This document shows, piece after piece, positions 19,605 to 28,865 of a DNA stretch of 64,000 nucleotides. Numbering within the stretch: position 1 is the stretch's first letter; the number at the start of each line of letters is the position of its first letter. Source of the DNA: Lutibacter sp. Hel_I_33_5 (GTDB lineage Bacteria > Bacteroidota > Bacteroidia > Flavobacteriales > Flavobacteriaceae); NCBI RefSeq assembly GCF_007827455.1, contig NZ_VISM01000001.1, positions 1,093,501-1,157,500 on the forward strand, read 5' to 3'. The notes under the pieces were generated by a model. It saw nothing but the letters and a program-made list of their open reading frames with translations. It had not been told where the DNA came from and did no database searches. The position numbers and the translations under genes were made by a program.

Positions 19605-21335
19605 ATGACATTTACACAATGGTTTCTATTTTTTCTAATTATACAAGTTGTTCATTTTTTAGGAACTTGGAAATTATACATAAAAGCAGGTAGAAAAGCT
19701 TGGGAAGCTGCAATACCGATTTACAATGGCATTGTTCTAATGCAAATCATTAAACGACCAAAATGGTGGATTATCCTATTATTTATTCCAGTTGTTAATT
19801 TGTTAATGTTTCCTGTTGTTTGGATTGAAACTATCAGAACTTTTGGCTTTTATAAAAGAATAGATTCATTTTTAGTGATAGCAACATTAGGACTTTATAT
19901 ATTCTATATTAATTATGCAACTGACGCTACTTATAATGATGAACGAAGCTTAAAACCAAGATCAAGTTTTGGTGAATGGGTTAGCTCTATTGCTTTTGCA
20001 ATTATAGCAGCAACATTAGTACATACGTATTTTATGCAGCCTTATACTATTCCAACTTCATCTTTAGAAAAAACATTGTTAGTTGGTGATTATTTGTTTG
20101 TAAGTAAGTTTCATTATGGAGCAAGAGTACCAATGACTACTATTGCTGCACCGATGGTACATGATACAATTCCTTCTATACCAGTACCTTTTACAGGCAT
20201 TTCTTTAAATAAAGCTTTTGGTTCATATCTAAAGAAGCCTCAATTACCTTATATGCGTTTGCCAGGGTTTCAAAAAATAAAGCGTAATGATATTGTTGTT
20301 TTTAGTTGGCCTGCAGATAGTCTAAAAACTATGTGGGGAGATACATCTGGAGAATTCACCTATAAACCTATCGATAAAAGAACCAACTACGTAAAACGTT
20401 GTGTTGGAATTGCAGGAGATACATTAGAATTAAGAAATGGTTATGTTTTTATTAATGGTAAGAAAAATGAATTACCAGATAGAGCTAAATTACAATTCTA
20501 CTATACGTATACTTCTAAAACACCGATAGATAACAGAACATACCCAAAATTTTTACGTAAAAACGAACGAACATTCGTTTATAAAATATTGAATGAGTAT
20601 TGGGATAATCCCAAGGTTCAAAAAGCTTTTAGTACAGGCGCAAACTTAACCAAAATTGGTTCTGATTCTTTGTATACTGAAGTTGCAGGTGGCGTTGCTC
20701 CAAATCTAGCTCAACGCTTAAAAATGGAGATGATTGCTACTAAAATCAACATCAACATGACTGAGGATGAAGTAGCACGTTTAAAAAATTATTCGCAAAC
20801 AGTTTCTATTGAAAAAATTAATCATGCAAAAGATGATGCAATATTTCCGAATATAAAAAACACAACGTGGTCTCAAGATAATTTTGGCCCAATTTATATT
20901 CCTAAAAAAGGAAGTACTGTCGAACTTAATGATACAACTTTACCAATGTATGAACAAATCATTAAACGATACGAGAACAATGATTTAGAAATCAATGGTG
21001 ATGATATTTACATAAATGGACAAAAAGCAGATTCTTACACGTTTAAACAAGATTATTATTGGATGATGGGTGATAATCGCCACAACTCTTTAGATGCTCG
21101 TTATTGGGGTTATGTGCCTTTTGATCATGTGGTAGGGAAACCTGTTTTGGTTTGGTTTAGTTGGGATGCAAATGCACCTAACTTTATGGCAAAAATAAAA
21201 TCTATACGTTGGGATAGAATGTTTACAACAGTTGGCGGTAGTGGAAAATTAGTATCTTATTTCTATCATTTCTTAGCGTTATTAGGATTGTATTTTGGAT
21301 ATAGTTTTTATAGAAGTCGTAAAAAAGAATCATAG
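19605..21335 (+). CDS. lepB: Signal peptidase I, large Bacteroidota form
   Basis: 576 aa, much longer than E. coli LepB (324 aa). An N-terminal domain with three membrane helices (residues ~1-100, DUF5684-like, containing AGRKAWEAAIPIYN) precedes the peptidase. The catalytic dyad is Ser153 in PTSSLEKTLLVGDY and Lys264 in NYVKRCVGIAGDT; box E is GDNRHNSLDARYWGYVP near residue 493. A ~190-residue insertion lies between boxes D and E, and a last helix near 548-566 precedes a basic tail. It removes signal peptides at the inner membrane. WbqC follows 3 bases later. Confidence 0.95.
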   Translation: MTFTQWFLFFLIIQVVHFLGTWKLYIKAGRKAWEAAIPIYNGIVLMQIIKRPKWWIILLFIPVVNLLMFPVVWIETIRTFGFYKRIDSFLVIATLGLYIFYINYATDATYNDERSLKPRSSFGEWVSSIAFAIIAATLVHTYFMQPYTIPTSSLEKTLLVGDYLFVSKFHYGARVPMTTIAAPMVHDTIPSIPVPFTGISLNKAFGSYLKKPQLPYMRLPGFQKIKRNDIVVFSWPADSLKTMWGDTSGEFTYKPIDKRTNYVKRCVGIAGDTLELRNGYVFINGKKNELPDRAKLQFYYTYTSKTPIDNRTYPKFLRKNERTFVYKILNEYWDNPKVQKAFSTGANLTKIGSDSLYTEVAGGVAPNLAQRLKMEMIATKININMTEDEVARLKNYSQTVSIEKINHAKDDAIFPNIKNTTWSQDNFGPIYIPKKGSTVELNDTTLPMYEQIIKRYENNDLEINGDDIYINGQKADSYTFKQDYYWMMGDNRHNSLDARYWGYVPFDHVVGKPVLVWFSWDANAPNFMAKIKSIRWDRMFTTVGGSGKLVSYFYHFLALLGLYFGYSFYRSRKKES

Positions 21336-21338
21336 TTT

Positions 21339-21932
21339 TTGGGGCTTTTTATTCCTACATATTTTTCTCCAATCTCTCAGTATTCGGAACTTTTAAAATT
21401 TGATACAATCAATTTTGAGATAGAAGATAATTTTCAAAAACAAACCTATAGAAATCGATGTTATATTTTTGGAGCAAACGGCAAACAACTTCTAAATATC
21501 CCAATAAAACATAGTAATAAAGAAGGTAAAAAGAAAACTAAAGATACTTTAGTTGAAAACGCTTTCCCTTGGCAAAGTCAACATTTAAAATCATTACAAA
21601 CCGCTTATAGAAGTTCGCCTTTTTTTGAATTTTACGAAGATGATTTACTACCGATATTCTCAAAAAAATATAAATTTTTGTTAGATGTAAATATTGATAC
21701 TTATTCTTTCTTAAAAGATGCTTTACAACTTGAAACAGAATTCAAAAAAACAAACGAATACAAAGTAAATTCAGAAAATGATTTTCGTTATTTGGCAGAA
21801 GTAAAACAAAAGACACCAAACAATCCTAAAAAATACATTCAAATTTTTGATGATAAGCATGGATATATCTCTAATTTATCAATGTTAGACTTACTTTTTA
21901 TGGAAGGACCAAATGCAATAAGTTATTTGTAA
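21339..21932 (+). CDS. WbqC family protein
   Basis: 197 aa from a TTG start 3 bases after lepB (MGLFIPTYFSPISQYSELLK); no better ATG lies near the conserved start. The NRCYIFGANGKQLLNIPIKH and WQSQHLKSLQTAYRSSPFFEFY stretches are typical of the WbqC-like family, whose members are linked with surface polysaccharide modification but lack a proven biochemistry in Bacteroidota. Soluble. Co-transcribed with lepB by spacing. Confidence 0.8.
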   Translation: MGLFIPTYFSPISQYSELLKFDTINFEIEDNFQKQTYRNRCYIFGANGKQLLNIPIKHSNKEGKKKTKDTLVENAFPWQSQHLKSLQTAYRSSPFFEFYEDDLLPIFSKKYKFLLDVNIDTYSFLKDALQLETEFKKTNEYKVNSENDFRYLAEVKQKTPNNPKKYIQIFDDKHGYISNLSMLDLLFMEGPNAISYL

Positions 21933-21977
21933 TAAATTTTCATTAGATTTATATCGAAAGTAATTTTATCCCCTAAC

Positions 21978-22553
21978 ATGAAAACTTTAGAAAACTTTAT
22001 TAATAATTTTCATCAATTACCAAAAGAATCTTTTGATAAATTTCTGGCATTAACTACTTTAAAAGAATTTTCTAATAAAGAAATTCTTGCCGAAGCTGGT
22101 AAGATACCTAAAGAATTATTTATACTTAAAAGAGGAGTTGTTAGATCGTATTATACAGACTCTAATGGTAAAGAATATATTAGAAGCTTATTTAACCCTA
22201 TTTGTGCAACGGGTGCATTAGGTGCATTAGTGCAAGACAAACCTTCGGCACTTTCTTACGATTGCCTAACTGAATGCGAATTATATATTGTTAATTTTAA
22301 AGACTTAAAAAAACTTATAAGAAACGACAAAGAGATTGCAAATATGTATGCAAATGTTTTGGAGCGAATTTTCATATTACTAGAAGCTAAAATTTATGAA
22401 TTATCTGTTTTAGATGGTACTCAAAGGTATTTAAAATTAAAAAAAGAAATACCTACTATTGAAAAGCTGATTCCGCAATACCATATTGCATCTTATTTAA
22501 ACATTTCAGCAGTTCAATTAAGTAGAATTAGAAGAGAGATTAATTCAAAATAA
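21978..22553 (+). CDS. Crp/Fnr family transcriptional regulator
   Basis: 191 aa. Residues ~10-120 form a cyclic-nucleotide-binding-type beta roll (FSNKEILAEAGKIPKELFILKRGVVRSYY), followed by a C-helix and a C-terminal HTH (PQYHIASYLNISAVQLSRIRREI). The phosphate-binding RxAxxxA motif of cAMP-binding CRPs is not obvious, and no FNR cysteines are present at the N-terminus, so the ligand is unknown. A strong terminator lies about 105 bases after the stop. Confidence 0.9.
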   Translation: MKTLENFINNFHQLPKESFDKFLALTTLKEFSNKEILAEAGKIPKELFILKRGVVRSYYTDSNGKEYIRSLFNPICATGALGALVQDKPSALSYDCLTECELYIVNFKDLKKLIRNDKEIANMYANVLERIFILLEAKIYELSVLDGTQRYLKLKKEIPTIEKLIPQYHIASYLNISAVQLSRIRREINSK

Positions 22554-22658
22554 CTTCCAATTAACATATGTATAGAATTTTATATAAATAATTTTTTATA
22601 TTTGGTTATAGAACCCCACAACCCTCTATATATATTTATTAATTGCACAAAGCAATAC

Positions 22659-22693
22659 AAAAAGGTTTACTTTTGAAGTAGGCCTTTTTTTTT
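22659..22693 (+). terminator. Intrinsic terminator touching the DUF6122 start codon
   Basis: A 14-bp stem, AAAAAGGTTTACTT / AAGTAGGCCTTTTT with two G-U pairs and loop TTG (22673-22675), is followed by nine Ts ending at 22693. The ATG of the next gene begins at 22694. It should end the Crp/Fnr transcript, and its position means that it also forms the immediate 5' context of DUF6122. Confidence 0.75.
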
Positions 22694-23002
22694 ATGACTA
22701 TTAAATTCTTACTTCATTATGGACTTCACTTTATTGCTCCATTACTCATTGCATATCTAATTAATAAAGATCATTGGTTAAAAATCTATTTAGTTTTTAT
22801 ACTAACTATGCTTGTAGATTTAGATCATTTATTAGCAACTCCTATTTTTGATCCTAATAGATGTAGTATCGGATTTCACCCACTACACTCTTATATTGCC
22901 ATATCAATTTATGGGGTTTTATTATTCTTTAAAAAGACTAGAATTATAGCGATTGGATTATTGCTACATATGTTAGCAGATTATATCGACTGCTTCTTAT
23001 GA
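22694..23002 (+). CDS. DUF6122 family small membrane protein
   Basis: 102 aa, mostly hydrophobic with three to four helices. The pattern HYGLHFIAPLLIAY, VDLDHLLATPIFDPNRCSIGFHPLHSYIAI and HMLADYIDC matches DUF6122; conserved His and Asp residues (D48, H50, H68, H72) recall membrane-bound metal-dependent hydrolases (YdjM-like), but this is inference. The ATG directly abuts the T-run of a terminator with no room for a leader-encoded ribosome site. The 3' end overlaps the convergent flippase gene by 6 bases. Confidence 0.8.
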   Translation: MTIKFLLHYGLHFIAPLLIAYLINKDHWLKIYLVFILTMLVDLDHLLATPIFDPNRCSIGFHPLHSYIAISIYGVLLFFKKTRIIAIGLLLHMLADYIDCFL

Positions 23003-24490
23003 CTTAATTTTGATAAACCTCTCTAATAAAGAATTGATTTGAGTAGAAACTTTCAATTTAACTACTAACAAAACATATAAAACAAGAATTAATATACTTT
23101 TTAGCATCAAATTAATTAATGGTGAAATTTCAAAAGAGAAAATTTTAACTGACGGAAAACTAAAATTCCAGAAATAAAACATTGCAAATAAGCTTGCTAT
23201 AACACAAAGCATGATGACGGTTTTATCTGTAAAAGGTGAAAAATTAAATTTACTTTTTACAAATAGTAATTTCAATGTATTAAAAGTAAAAATAGTTATT
23301 AATGTAGATAATGCTAATCCATCTGTACCATAAACACCAAATAACCATTTATTTAGATAATATACACTTAAAGCCATACCTACACCAAAAGGTAGTGATA
23401 TTTTATAAAATTTAGAATTACTAATTATAGCCCCGTTATTACCTAAAAACATATTGTATAACTTCGCTAGAGAAATCATCAACACAACTAATTCACCTCC
23501 TGCATATCCTTTTTCTGGCAGTAATTTAAAAAGTTCGTGTACACCACAATTCACTAGTAAAAAGAATACCCCACCAACTAACAATAAGTTAATAGAGCTC
23601 TTTTTATATAAAGAATTTACTTCTTTATGATCGTTATCATTTAATGTGATAGAAGTTAAGGGCTGTAAAATCTGTGTCATTGCTCTACTTGGTGCTTCAA
23701 TAAAAGAACCAATAAAAACTGCTACAGAATAATATGCTGCTTGCTCTATAGTTTCCTTACCTGGAATCATGACTTTATCAATATCAAGTAAAATTGCGCC
23801 AGCACTCCCAGCCAAGATAATGTAAAGTGAATATCTTATTATTTCACCGAAGTTATCAGGTAACTTAAAAGTAAATTTTGGAAAGTACAGACTAAACGCA
23901 TAAAACATCATCACAAAAACTCTTATTACATAAGCTCCTGTTAAAAAATAAATAAATTCTGGTTTGGTTATAAAATCAAAAAAAACAGCTGACAATAAAA
24001 TCATGACTACTGCCCTATTCCAAAATTCTTTTAAAACATTTCCAAAAACCGATTTTAATTGCACCTTAGACCAAGCATAAAAAACTTCGAAATATGCGCA
24101 AGAAACTGCTACTATAAAAATAACCAACGTATAACTTTCAATTATTTGATTTTCTGGCGTAATCTTACTCATAATCCATGTATGCATATAATCCCAGAAA
24201 TACCCTAAAGGAATTGCAATGACTAAAGGAAAAAATATAATAATAGATAAAAATCGGTCTTTTTCTTCTTTAGTTTTATAGGAAGAAAAGAATTTAACGA
24301 TTGTATAATGGACACCTAAAGCAGTAATTGGCATTATTAAATTTGATGCTGATAATAAATAAGCAACCAACCCATAATATTCACTTTCTAAAATTCTTGG
24401 ATAGAAAAATAGCGTATTGATTCCCCCAACAATAAACGCTATATATATGATTAGCGAATTCTTAAACGATTGTTTAAATATAATTCCCAA
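22997..24490 (-). CDS. Polysaccharide flippase (Wzx/MATE-type oligosaccharide exporter)
   Basis: 497 aa with about 12-14 predicted membrane helices spread over the whole length, starting FKQSFKNSLIIYIAFIVGGINTLFFYPRIL, which is typical of lipopolysaccharide biosynthesis/flippase proteins. Expected role: flipping undecaprenyl-linked glycans across the inner membrane. It is the last gene of a tight minus-strand cluster (methyltransferase, two glycosyltransferases, wecB, flippase), one base after wecB. Confidence 0.88.
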   Translation of the reverse strand: MGIIFKQSFKNSLIIYIAFIVGGINTLFFYPRILESEYYGLVAYLLSASNLIMPITALGVHYTIVKFFSSYKTKEEKDRFLSIIIFFPLVIAIPLGYFWDYMHTWIMSKITPENQIIESYTLVIFIVAVSCAYFEVFYAWSKVQLKSVFGNVLKEFWNRAVVMILLSAVFFDFITKPEFIYFLTGAYVIRVFVMMFYAFSLYFPKFTFKLPDNFGEIIRYSLYIILAGSAGAILLDIDKVMIPGKETIEQAAYYSVAVFIGSFIEAPSRAMTQILQPLTSITLNDNDHKEVNSLYKKSSINLLLVGGVFFLLVNCGVHELFKLLPEKGYAGGELVVLMISLAKLYNMFLGNNGAIISNSKFYKISLPFGVGMALSVYYLNKWLFGVYGTDGLALSTLITIFTFNTLKLLFVKSKFNFSPFTDKTVIMLCVIASLFAMFYFWNFSFPSVKIFSFEISPLINLMLKSILILVLYVLLVVKLKVSTQINSLLERFIKIKS

Positions 24491-24491
24491 T

Positions 24492-25580
24492 TTATTCTTT
24501 GATTAAATTTAGTATTGATTGATAAATTTTCTCTCCAACATAATCACCATATAAATCAATATTAAAATCTATTGATGAATTTTTAAATTGATGAAATGCT
24601 TCTAAAATTTTAGATGGAATAGACGCTACAACTTTTGCAAAACCATTATCTACAAGCTCCACCCATTCGGTTTCTTCTCTAACAATAACACAATGTTTTT
24701 TATTAAAAAACGCTTCTTTTTGCAAACCACCACTATCGGTTATTACCATATTACAATTAGATAATAAAGTTAACATATCAAAATAACCAACAGGCTCTAT
24801 TAATGTAATATTTGACGACAAATTGTACTTACTTAATTGCTTCTTTGTCCTTGGATGAAGTGGTAAAACAACTTGTTTCTCTTGATGAACCTTCTCTAAT
24901 GTTTCAAAAATATTTTTTAAATTTTGTTCATCATCTGTGTTTTCTTGACGATGAATGGTCGCTAAAACAAATTCGTTTTCAACTAAATCTAATTCTTCAA
25001 TAATTGTTGATTTTTGCGCAGCTACTTTTTTATAAAATTCAACTGCATCTTTCATGATATCTCCATGTTTTTCTATAGTGATATCCATATTTAAAAAACC
25101 TTCCTTTTTTAAATTATCTATAGCATTATCTGTCGGACAACTTAACAAGTCAGAAATTCTATCTGTTACAATTCTATTGATTTCTTCTGGCATCTTATTA
25201 TTAAAAGAACGTAAGCCTGCCTCAATATGAACAACTTTAATGTGTAGTTTTTTTGCAGCTAATGCACCAGCAATTGTTGAGTTTGTATCTCCATACACCA
25301 CTACAGCATTTGGTTTTTCTTTTAGAAGAATTTCTTCAATATTTTCTAGCATTTGTCCAGTCATAGCTCCATGAGATAAACTATGAATTGCTAGATTGTA
25401 ATTTGGTTTCGGAATCTGCATTTCATTAAAAAAAACAGCACTCATATTAGCATCAAAATGTTGACCCGTATGAACAATCACTTCATTTACAACATCATAC
25501 TTTTTTATAATTCTACTTAATACAGCAGCTTTTACAAATTGAGGTCTTGCTCCTAAAATAGTGACAATTTTATTTTTCAT
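24492..25580 (-). CDS. wecB: UDP-N-acetylglucosamine 2-epimerase (non-hydrolysing)
   Basis: 362 aa. TILGARPQFVKAA at the N-terminus, YGDTNSTIAGALAAKKL, HIEAGLRSFNNKMPEEINR and TDSGGLQKEA are signature stretches of the WecB family, which converts UDP-GlcNAc to UDP-ManNAc for surface glycans. Here it overlaps the upstream glycosyltransferase by 4 bases, so the ManNAc precursor probably feeds the same glycan. No wecC-like dehydrogenase is in the window. Confidence 0.95.
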   Translation of the reverse strand: MKNKIVTILGARPQFVKAAVLSRIIKKYDVVNEVIVHTGQHFDANMSAVFFNEMQIPKPNYNLAIHSLSHGAMTGQMLENIEEILLKEKPNAVVVYGDTNSTIAGALAAKKLHIKVVHIEAGLRSFNNKMPEEINRIVTDRISDLLSCPTDNAIDNLKKEGFLNMDITIEKHGDIMKDAVEFYKKVAAQKSTIIEELDLVENEFVLATIHRQENTDDEQNLKNIFETLEKVHQEKQVVLPLHPRTKKQLSKYNLSSNITLIEPVGYFDMLTLLSNCNMVITDSGGLQKEAFFNKKHCVIVREETEWVELVDNGFAKVVASIPSKILEAFHQFKNSSIDFNIDLYGDYVGEKIYQSILNLIKE

Positions 25581-26860
25581 CCTTTTACGGTTTCAACAAT
25601 AATATTTGCTAGTTTTTTAGTCAATTCTTTTCTATGAAATTTATTAATATCGCTTTCTACAATCAATAACTTATTATTCTTATAATCATTGTAAAATTTA
25701 AGAATAGTTTCTTTTAAAACTTCTTTATCTTCATAACCAACCGTAATTCCTGTATTTGTTGAATTAATAATTTCAGCTGCATCACCATCCGTTGGCCCAA
25801 TTGCTAAGATAGGACGTTTTGCTTGTAAATATTCGAAAATCTTACCAGTTATAATTCCTTTTGCACTAGGTACTTTATTAATGGCTAGTAATAAAACTTG
25901 TGATGATTGTTGATGTTTTTTTACTTCATCATGCGAAACGTAATCTATTACATTTACATTATTATCTTCAAAAACTGCTATAGCATCTTTTACTTCATTA
26001 GCTATTTTTCCAATCAATTTAATTTCTAAATCTGTTTGAAAACCCTTATTTTCTAAACAAATATCTTGCAGAACTTTCCATAATAAAAAAGGATTTCTAT
26101 CTGCATTCATTAGACCAACATGTGTAATAGTAAATCGTTTACCCAAAGATACTTTTACCTTTTCATCACCAATTTCAGCATCAAATCCGTTAGTAACAAC
26201 ATGAATATTATTTGATAAACTAGAAAAATTCTCTTTCATAGTTTTACCAACAACTAAAACAGCGTCCGAGTTTTTAATAACCTCTTTTTCTAAAGATATA
26301 TGTTTCTTTTTTGATTTCTCAGTTAAAGGAAGTTGATGGAAATAATCAATTTCTGTCCACGGATCCCTAAAATCTGAAATCCATTTTACACCTAAGTCTT
26401 TTTTTATTTGTAAACCAATTAAATGTAAACTATGCGGTGGACCAGTAGTAATAATTATATCGACTTTATTCTCTGTTAAATATTCTTTTAAATACTTTAT
26501 AGATGGTTTTATCCAAAATTTTCTTGCATCGGGAATAAAATAGTTTGCTCTAATATATTGCAACATTTTTACGAAAAAAGTTGGTTTTGAATCTAAAAAT
26601 CCTGCACTAGTTTTTGCTTTATTACTTTTAAAAAAAGAAAAAATAGTATTTGGTTCTTTTATCGATTTCTTTAAAATAGTTATGTTTTTAGGAACTTCTT
26701 CCTCTAATGAACTATCAACTATTGCATAACTAGGGTTATCTACAGTATATACGATTGGTTCAATATTATAGTCTTGTAAATATTTCACAAACTTCAACCA
26801 ACGTTGCACTCCAGAACCTCCCGAAGGTGGCCAATAATATGTAATTATTAATGCTTTCAA
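25577..26860 (-). CDS. Glycosyltransferase, GT4-like
   Basis: 427 aa. It begins MKALIITYYWPPSGGSGVQRWLKFVKYL, the glycine-rich start seen in GT4-like proteins of capsule clusters. The acceptor domain includes DIIITTGPPHSLHLIG and ISDFRDPWTE; the C-terminal GT-B donor domain has TITHVGLMNADRNP and GKIFEYLQAKRPILAIGP, which places the nucleotide-sugar site. Linkage and donor are unknown. It overlaps both neighbours by 4 bases. Confidence 0.9.
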   Translation of the reverse strand: MKALIITYYWPPSGGSGVQRWLKFVKYLQDYNIEPIVYTVDNPSYAIVDSSLEEEVPKNITILKKSIKEPNTIFSFFKSNKAKTSAGFLDSKPTFFVKMLQYIRANYFIPDARKFWIKPSIKYLKEYLTENKVDIIITTGPPHSLHLIGLQIKKDLGVKWISDFRDPWTEIDYFHQLPLTEKSKKKHISLEKEVIKNSDAVLVVGKTMKENFSSLSNNIHVVTNGFDAEIGDEKVKVSLGKRFTITHVGLMNADRNPFLLWKVLQDICLENKGFQTDLEIKLIGKIANEVKDAIAVFEDNNVNVIDYVSHDEVKKHQQSSQVLLLAINKVPSAKGIITGKIFEYLQAKRPILAIGPTDGDAAEIINSTNTGITVGYEDKEVLKETILKFYNDYKNNKLLIVESDINKFHRKELTKKLANIIVETVKG

Positions 26861-28047
26861 GTTGCTAAAGTAGTATATAAATCTATTAACTTATTAGATG
26901 TATGTTCCCAAGAAAATTCATTTTCAATAAAATGCTTTCCGTTTTCTCCTAAACGAGTTCTTAATTCTTCATTATTATATAGTTCTAAGATTTTATCACT
27001 AAAATCTTTTACATTTTTTTCTTGGTGAACTAAACCTGAATCCACTTTTTCAACAAGTTTTTTTTGAGCAATAGCATCACTTACCAAAAGTGGTTTTCCT
27101 AAACTCATATATTGAAAAATTTTATTTGCATAGGCTACATCATGTTGCAAATTTCTATGCAAAGGAGAAATGCAAATATCACTGGCTAAAATATACGATT
27201 GAAAAAGAGAAACATCTTGCCATCCTTCAAAATCTACAAAACTTTCAACATTTAATTTCTTTACCTGTTCTTTTAAAATTGGATCTGTTGTATTTTTACC
27301 AACAATTACTAATTTTATTTTTGGTAGTCTATCTTTTAAATTTTCCACAGCACTAATTGCAGTTTGCAAACCTCTTCTTAAGTGAGTATCTCCTAAATAC
27401 AAAACAACAAAGTTATTCTTGTATTTATTAATAACATTCTTGTCTTGCTTATAATTAGTATAAAATCCTTTTCTGATTGTATTTGGAACTAAAACAAATT
27501 TATCTTTCTCTGCTGAATTTCTATTCGTTAAATCTTCTATAAATTCTGGTGAAACAGAAATAATCTTATCTGCCTTTTTAATAAATTCCTTTTCTTTTTT
27601 TTTCCATTTTTTTGGTGAAATAATATATTTTCCTGGAAATTTTTGAAGGTGTGGGTACAACTTCATAACTTCTGGCATATTATCGTGTAAATCTAAAACT
27701 ACAGGTAATTTGTGCTTTTTATTTGCTTTAAAAACAGCTTTGGCAATTCTAATATCGTGTATATGAAGGGCTTCAATTTTATTAACTTCTATAAAATGTT
27801 TTATCTTTTTACACATCATAAAAGTATAGAACGGGACAGTATATGCTAATGCAGAAAGTTTATATTCAAGTTTATTAGATTGATATCTTTTAACTTGAAT
27901 TCCGTTAATAAGTTCTTCTTTTTTTTGGTTTTTATACGTCAGACAAAAAAGAAAAACTTGATGACCAGCATGAATTAAAGAAATTGCCTCGTTCTCCACT
28001 CTTGGATCTGGTGGAAACGTTGAGTCTAGAATCATTCCAATTCTCAT
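26857..28047 (-). CDS. Glycosyltransferase family 4 protein
   Basis: 396 aa, GT-B fold. MRIGMILDSTFPPDPRVENEAISL is a GT4 N-terminus with the PPDPRVxxEA motif; the donor site is in VVLYLGDTHLRRGLQTAI and YANKIFQYMSLGKPLLVSD (the E of EX7E is replaced by K/Q-rich residues here, so the pattern is loose). Probably adds a hexose to the lipid-linked glycan made by this cluster. 4-base overlaps on both sides show tight coupling. Confidence 0.9.
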   Translation of the reverse strand: MRIGMILDSTFPPDPRVENEAISLIHAGHQVFLFCLTYKNQKKEELINGIQVKRYQSNKLEYKLSALAYTVPFYTFMMCKKIKHFIEVNKIEALHIHDIRIAKAVFKANKKHKLPVVLDLHDNMPEVMKLYPHLQKFPGKYIISPKKWKKKEKEFIKKADKIISVSPEFIEDLTNRNSAEKDKFVLVPNTIRKGFYTNYKQDKNVINKYKNNFVVLYLGDTHLRRGLQTAISAVENLKDRLPKIKLVIVGKNTTDPILKEQVKKLNVESFVDFEGWQDVSLFQSYILASDICISPLHRNLQHDVAYANKIFQYMSLGKPLLVSDAIAQKKLVEKVDSGLVHQEKNVKDFSDKILELYNNEELRTRLGENGKHFIENEFSWEHTSNKLIDLYTTLAT

Positions 28048-28574
28048 CTATCTATCTTTTCGGAATACACAGCATAATATCTTGGAGTAAACATCCTTAA
28101 AATAGGTCTAAATCCTATTTTTTTTATTGGACTCGTCCATTTTTTTGTTTCTTTAATTTTCCAACCAGACTTTTCTAATAACCAATCAAATTGCCAATCT
28201 TCAAATTCATGATAATGTCTATCCCACATATCAGTTTTACTTCTGTACGCTTTTGCAAACCATAAATTAAGCGGAATTGTAGTTACTAATTTTGTAGTAT
28301 TAATTTCACATAACACATTAAATGGTGCTATTAAGTGTTCAAAAATCTCAAATGCTGTTACTGCGTCAACATTATATTCTTTTACCACTTCTGGCAGCAA
28401 ATCTAAATCTTCTCCTTTTGTATTATAAACGGTATACCCATAAGATTCCATGATTTCACTAAAAGAATTTCGTTCGCCTAAGTCTAAAATAGTTGCTGGA
28501 GCTGGAACTACTTTTTGCAGAAAATTAATAGTATGTTCAAATCTTCTGTTATGATGTTTTCCAGCAATAGTCAT
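28044..28574 (-). CDS. Class I SAM-dependent methyltransferase-like protein of the polysaccharide cluster
   Basis: 176 aa from ATG 28574 (MTIAGKHHNRRFEHTINFLQ). A TTG 11 codons upstream (28607) extends the frame but adds a hydrophobic stretch without support. ATILDLGERNSFSEIMES resembles methyltransferase motif I, and VDAVTAFEIFEHL resembles motif IV of the Methyltransf_11-type fold. It is short for the class, and the canonical GxGxG is LGERN, so SAM binding is likely but not certain. First gene of the cluster, so its upstream region carries the cluster promoter. Confidence 0.65.
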   Translation of the reverse strand: MTIAGKHHNRRFEHTINFLQKVVPAPATILDLGERNSFSEIMESYGYTVYNTKGEDLDLLPEVVKEYNVDAVTAFEIFEHLIAPFNVLCEINTTKLVTTIPLNLWFAKAYRSKTDMWDRHYHEFEDWQFDWLLEKSGWKIKETKKWTSPIKKIGFRPILRMFTPRYYAVYSEKIDR

Positions 28575-28643
28575 GTACTCTTTTTTTATAAAAAGTAAAT
28601 TTACCAAAAACTTATGTTTATATTTAAAAAACTTATATAAATT

Positions 28644-28676
28644 AAAAAGAGAACCTTATAAGGTTCTCTTTTTTTT
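28644..28676. terminator. Perfect terminator-type palindrome between divergent transcription units
   Basis: AAAAAGAGAACCTT (28644-28657) and AAGGTTCTCTTTTT (28660-28673) are perfect complements around AT, with A-tract and T-tract on both flanks. It should terminate RNA from either strand, yet the genes on both sides point away from it (minus-strand cluster start at 28574, plus-strand gene start at 28866). Confidence 0.7.
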
Positions 28677-28761
28677 CTACTTCTTTTTCAAATAAGTTTA
28701 TCTATTTTCTAGCTACATCAAAATTACTTTAAATAGAAACCTTACACAAGAAGAGTATTAG

Positions 28762-28777
28762 GCTTTTTATAAAAAGC
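28762..28777. repeat. 16-bp perfect palindrome upstream of the AraC-type regulator
   Basis: GCTTTTTATAAAAAGC reads the same on both strands. It is about 89 bases before the ATG at 28866. It could be an operator; a TATACTTG near-match to the -7 box lies further downstream. Otherwise the 291-base divergent region holds no ORF. Confidence 0.4.
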
Positions 28778-28865
28778 ACAATTCAAATTATCAAAAAAAT
28801 AATCAATTAGTTCAATATAGAATGGTTATACTTGTAGTAGATAGACATAATTCATAAATAATTTA

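Noticed and set aside
28575..28607. Upstream TTG start for the methyltransferase
   Set aside because: Adds a hydrophobic 11-residue stretch without family support; ATG at 28574 fits better.
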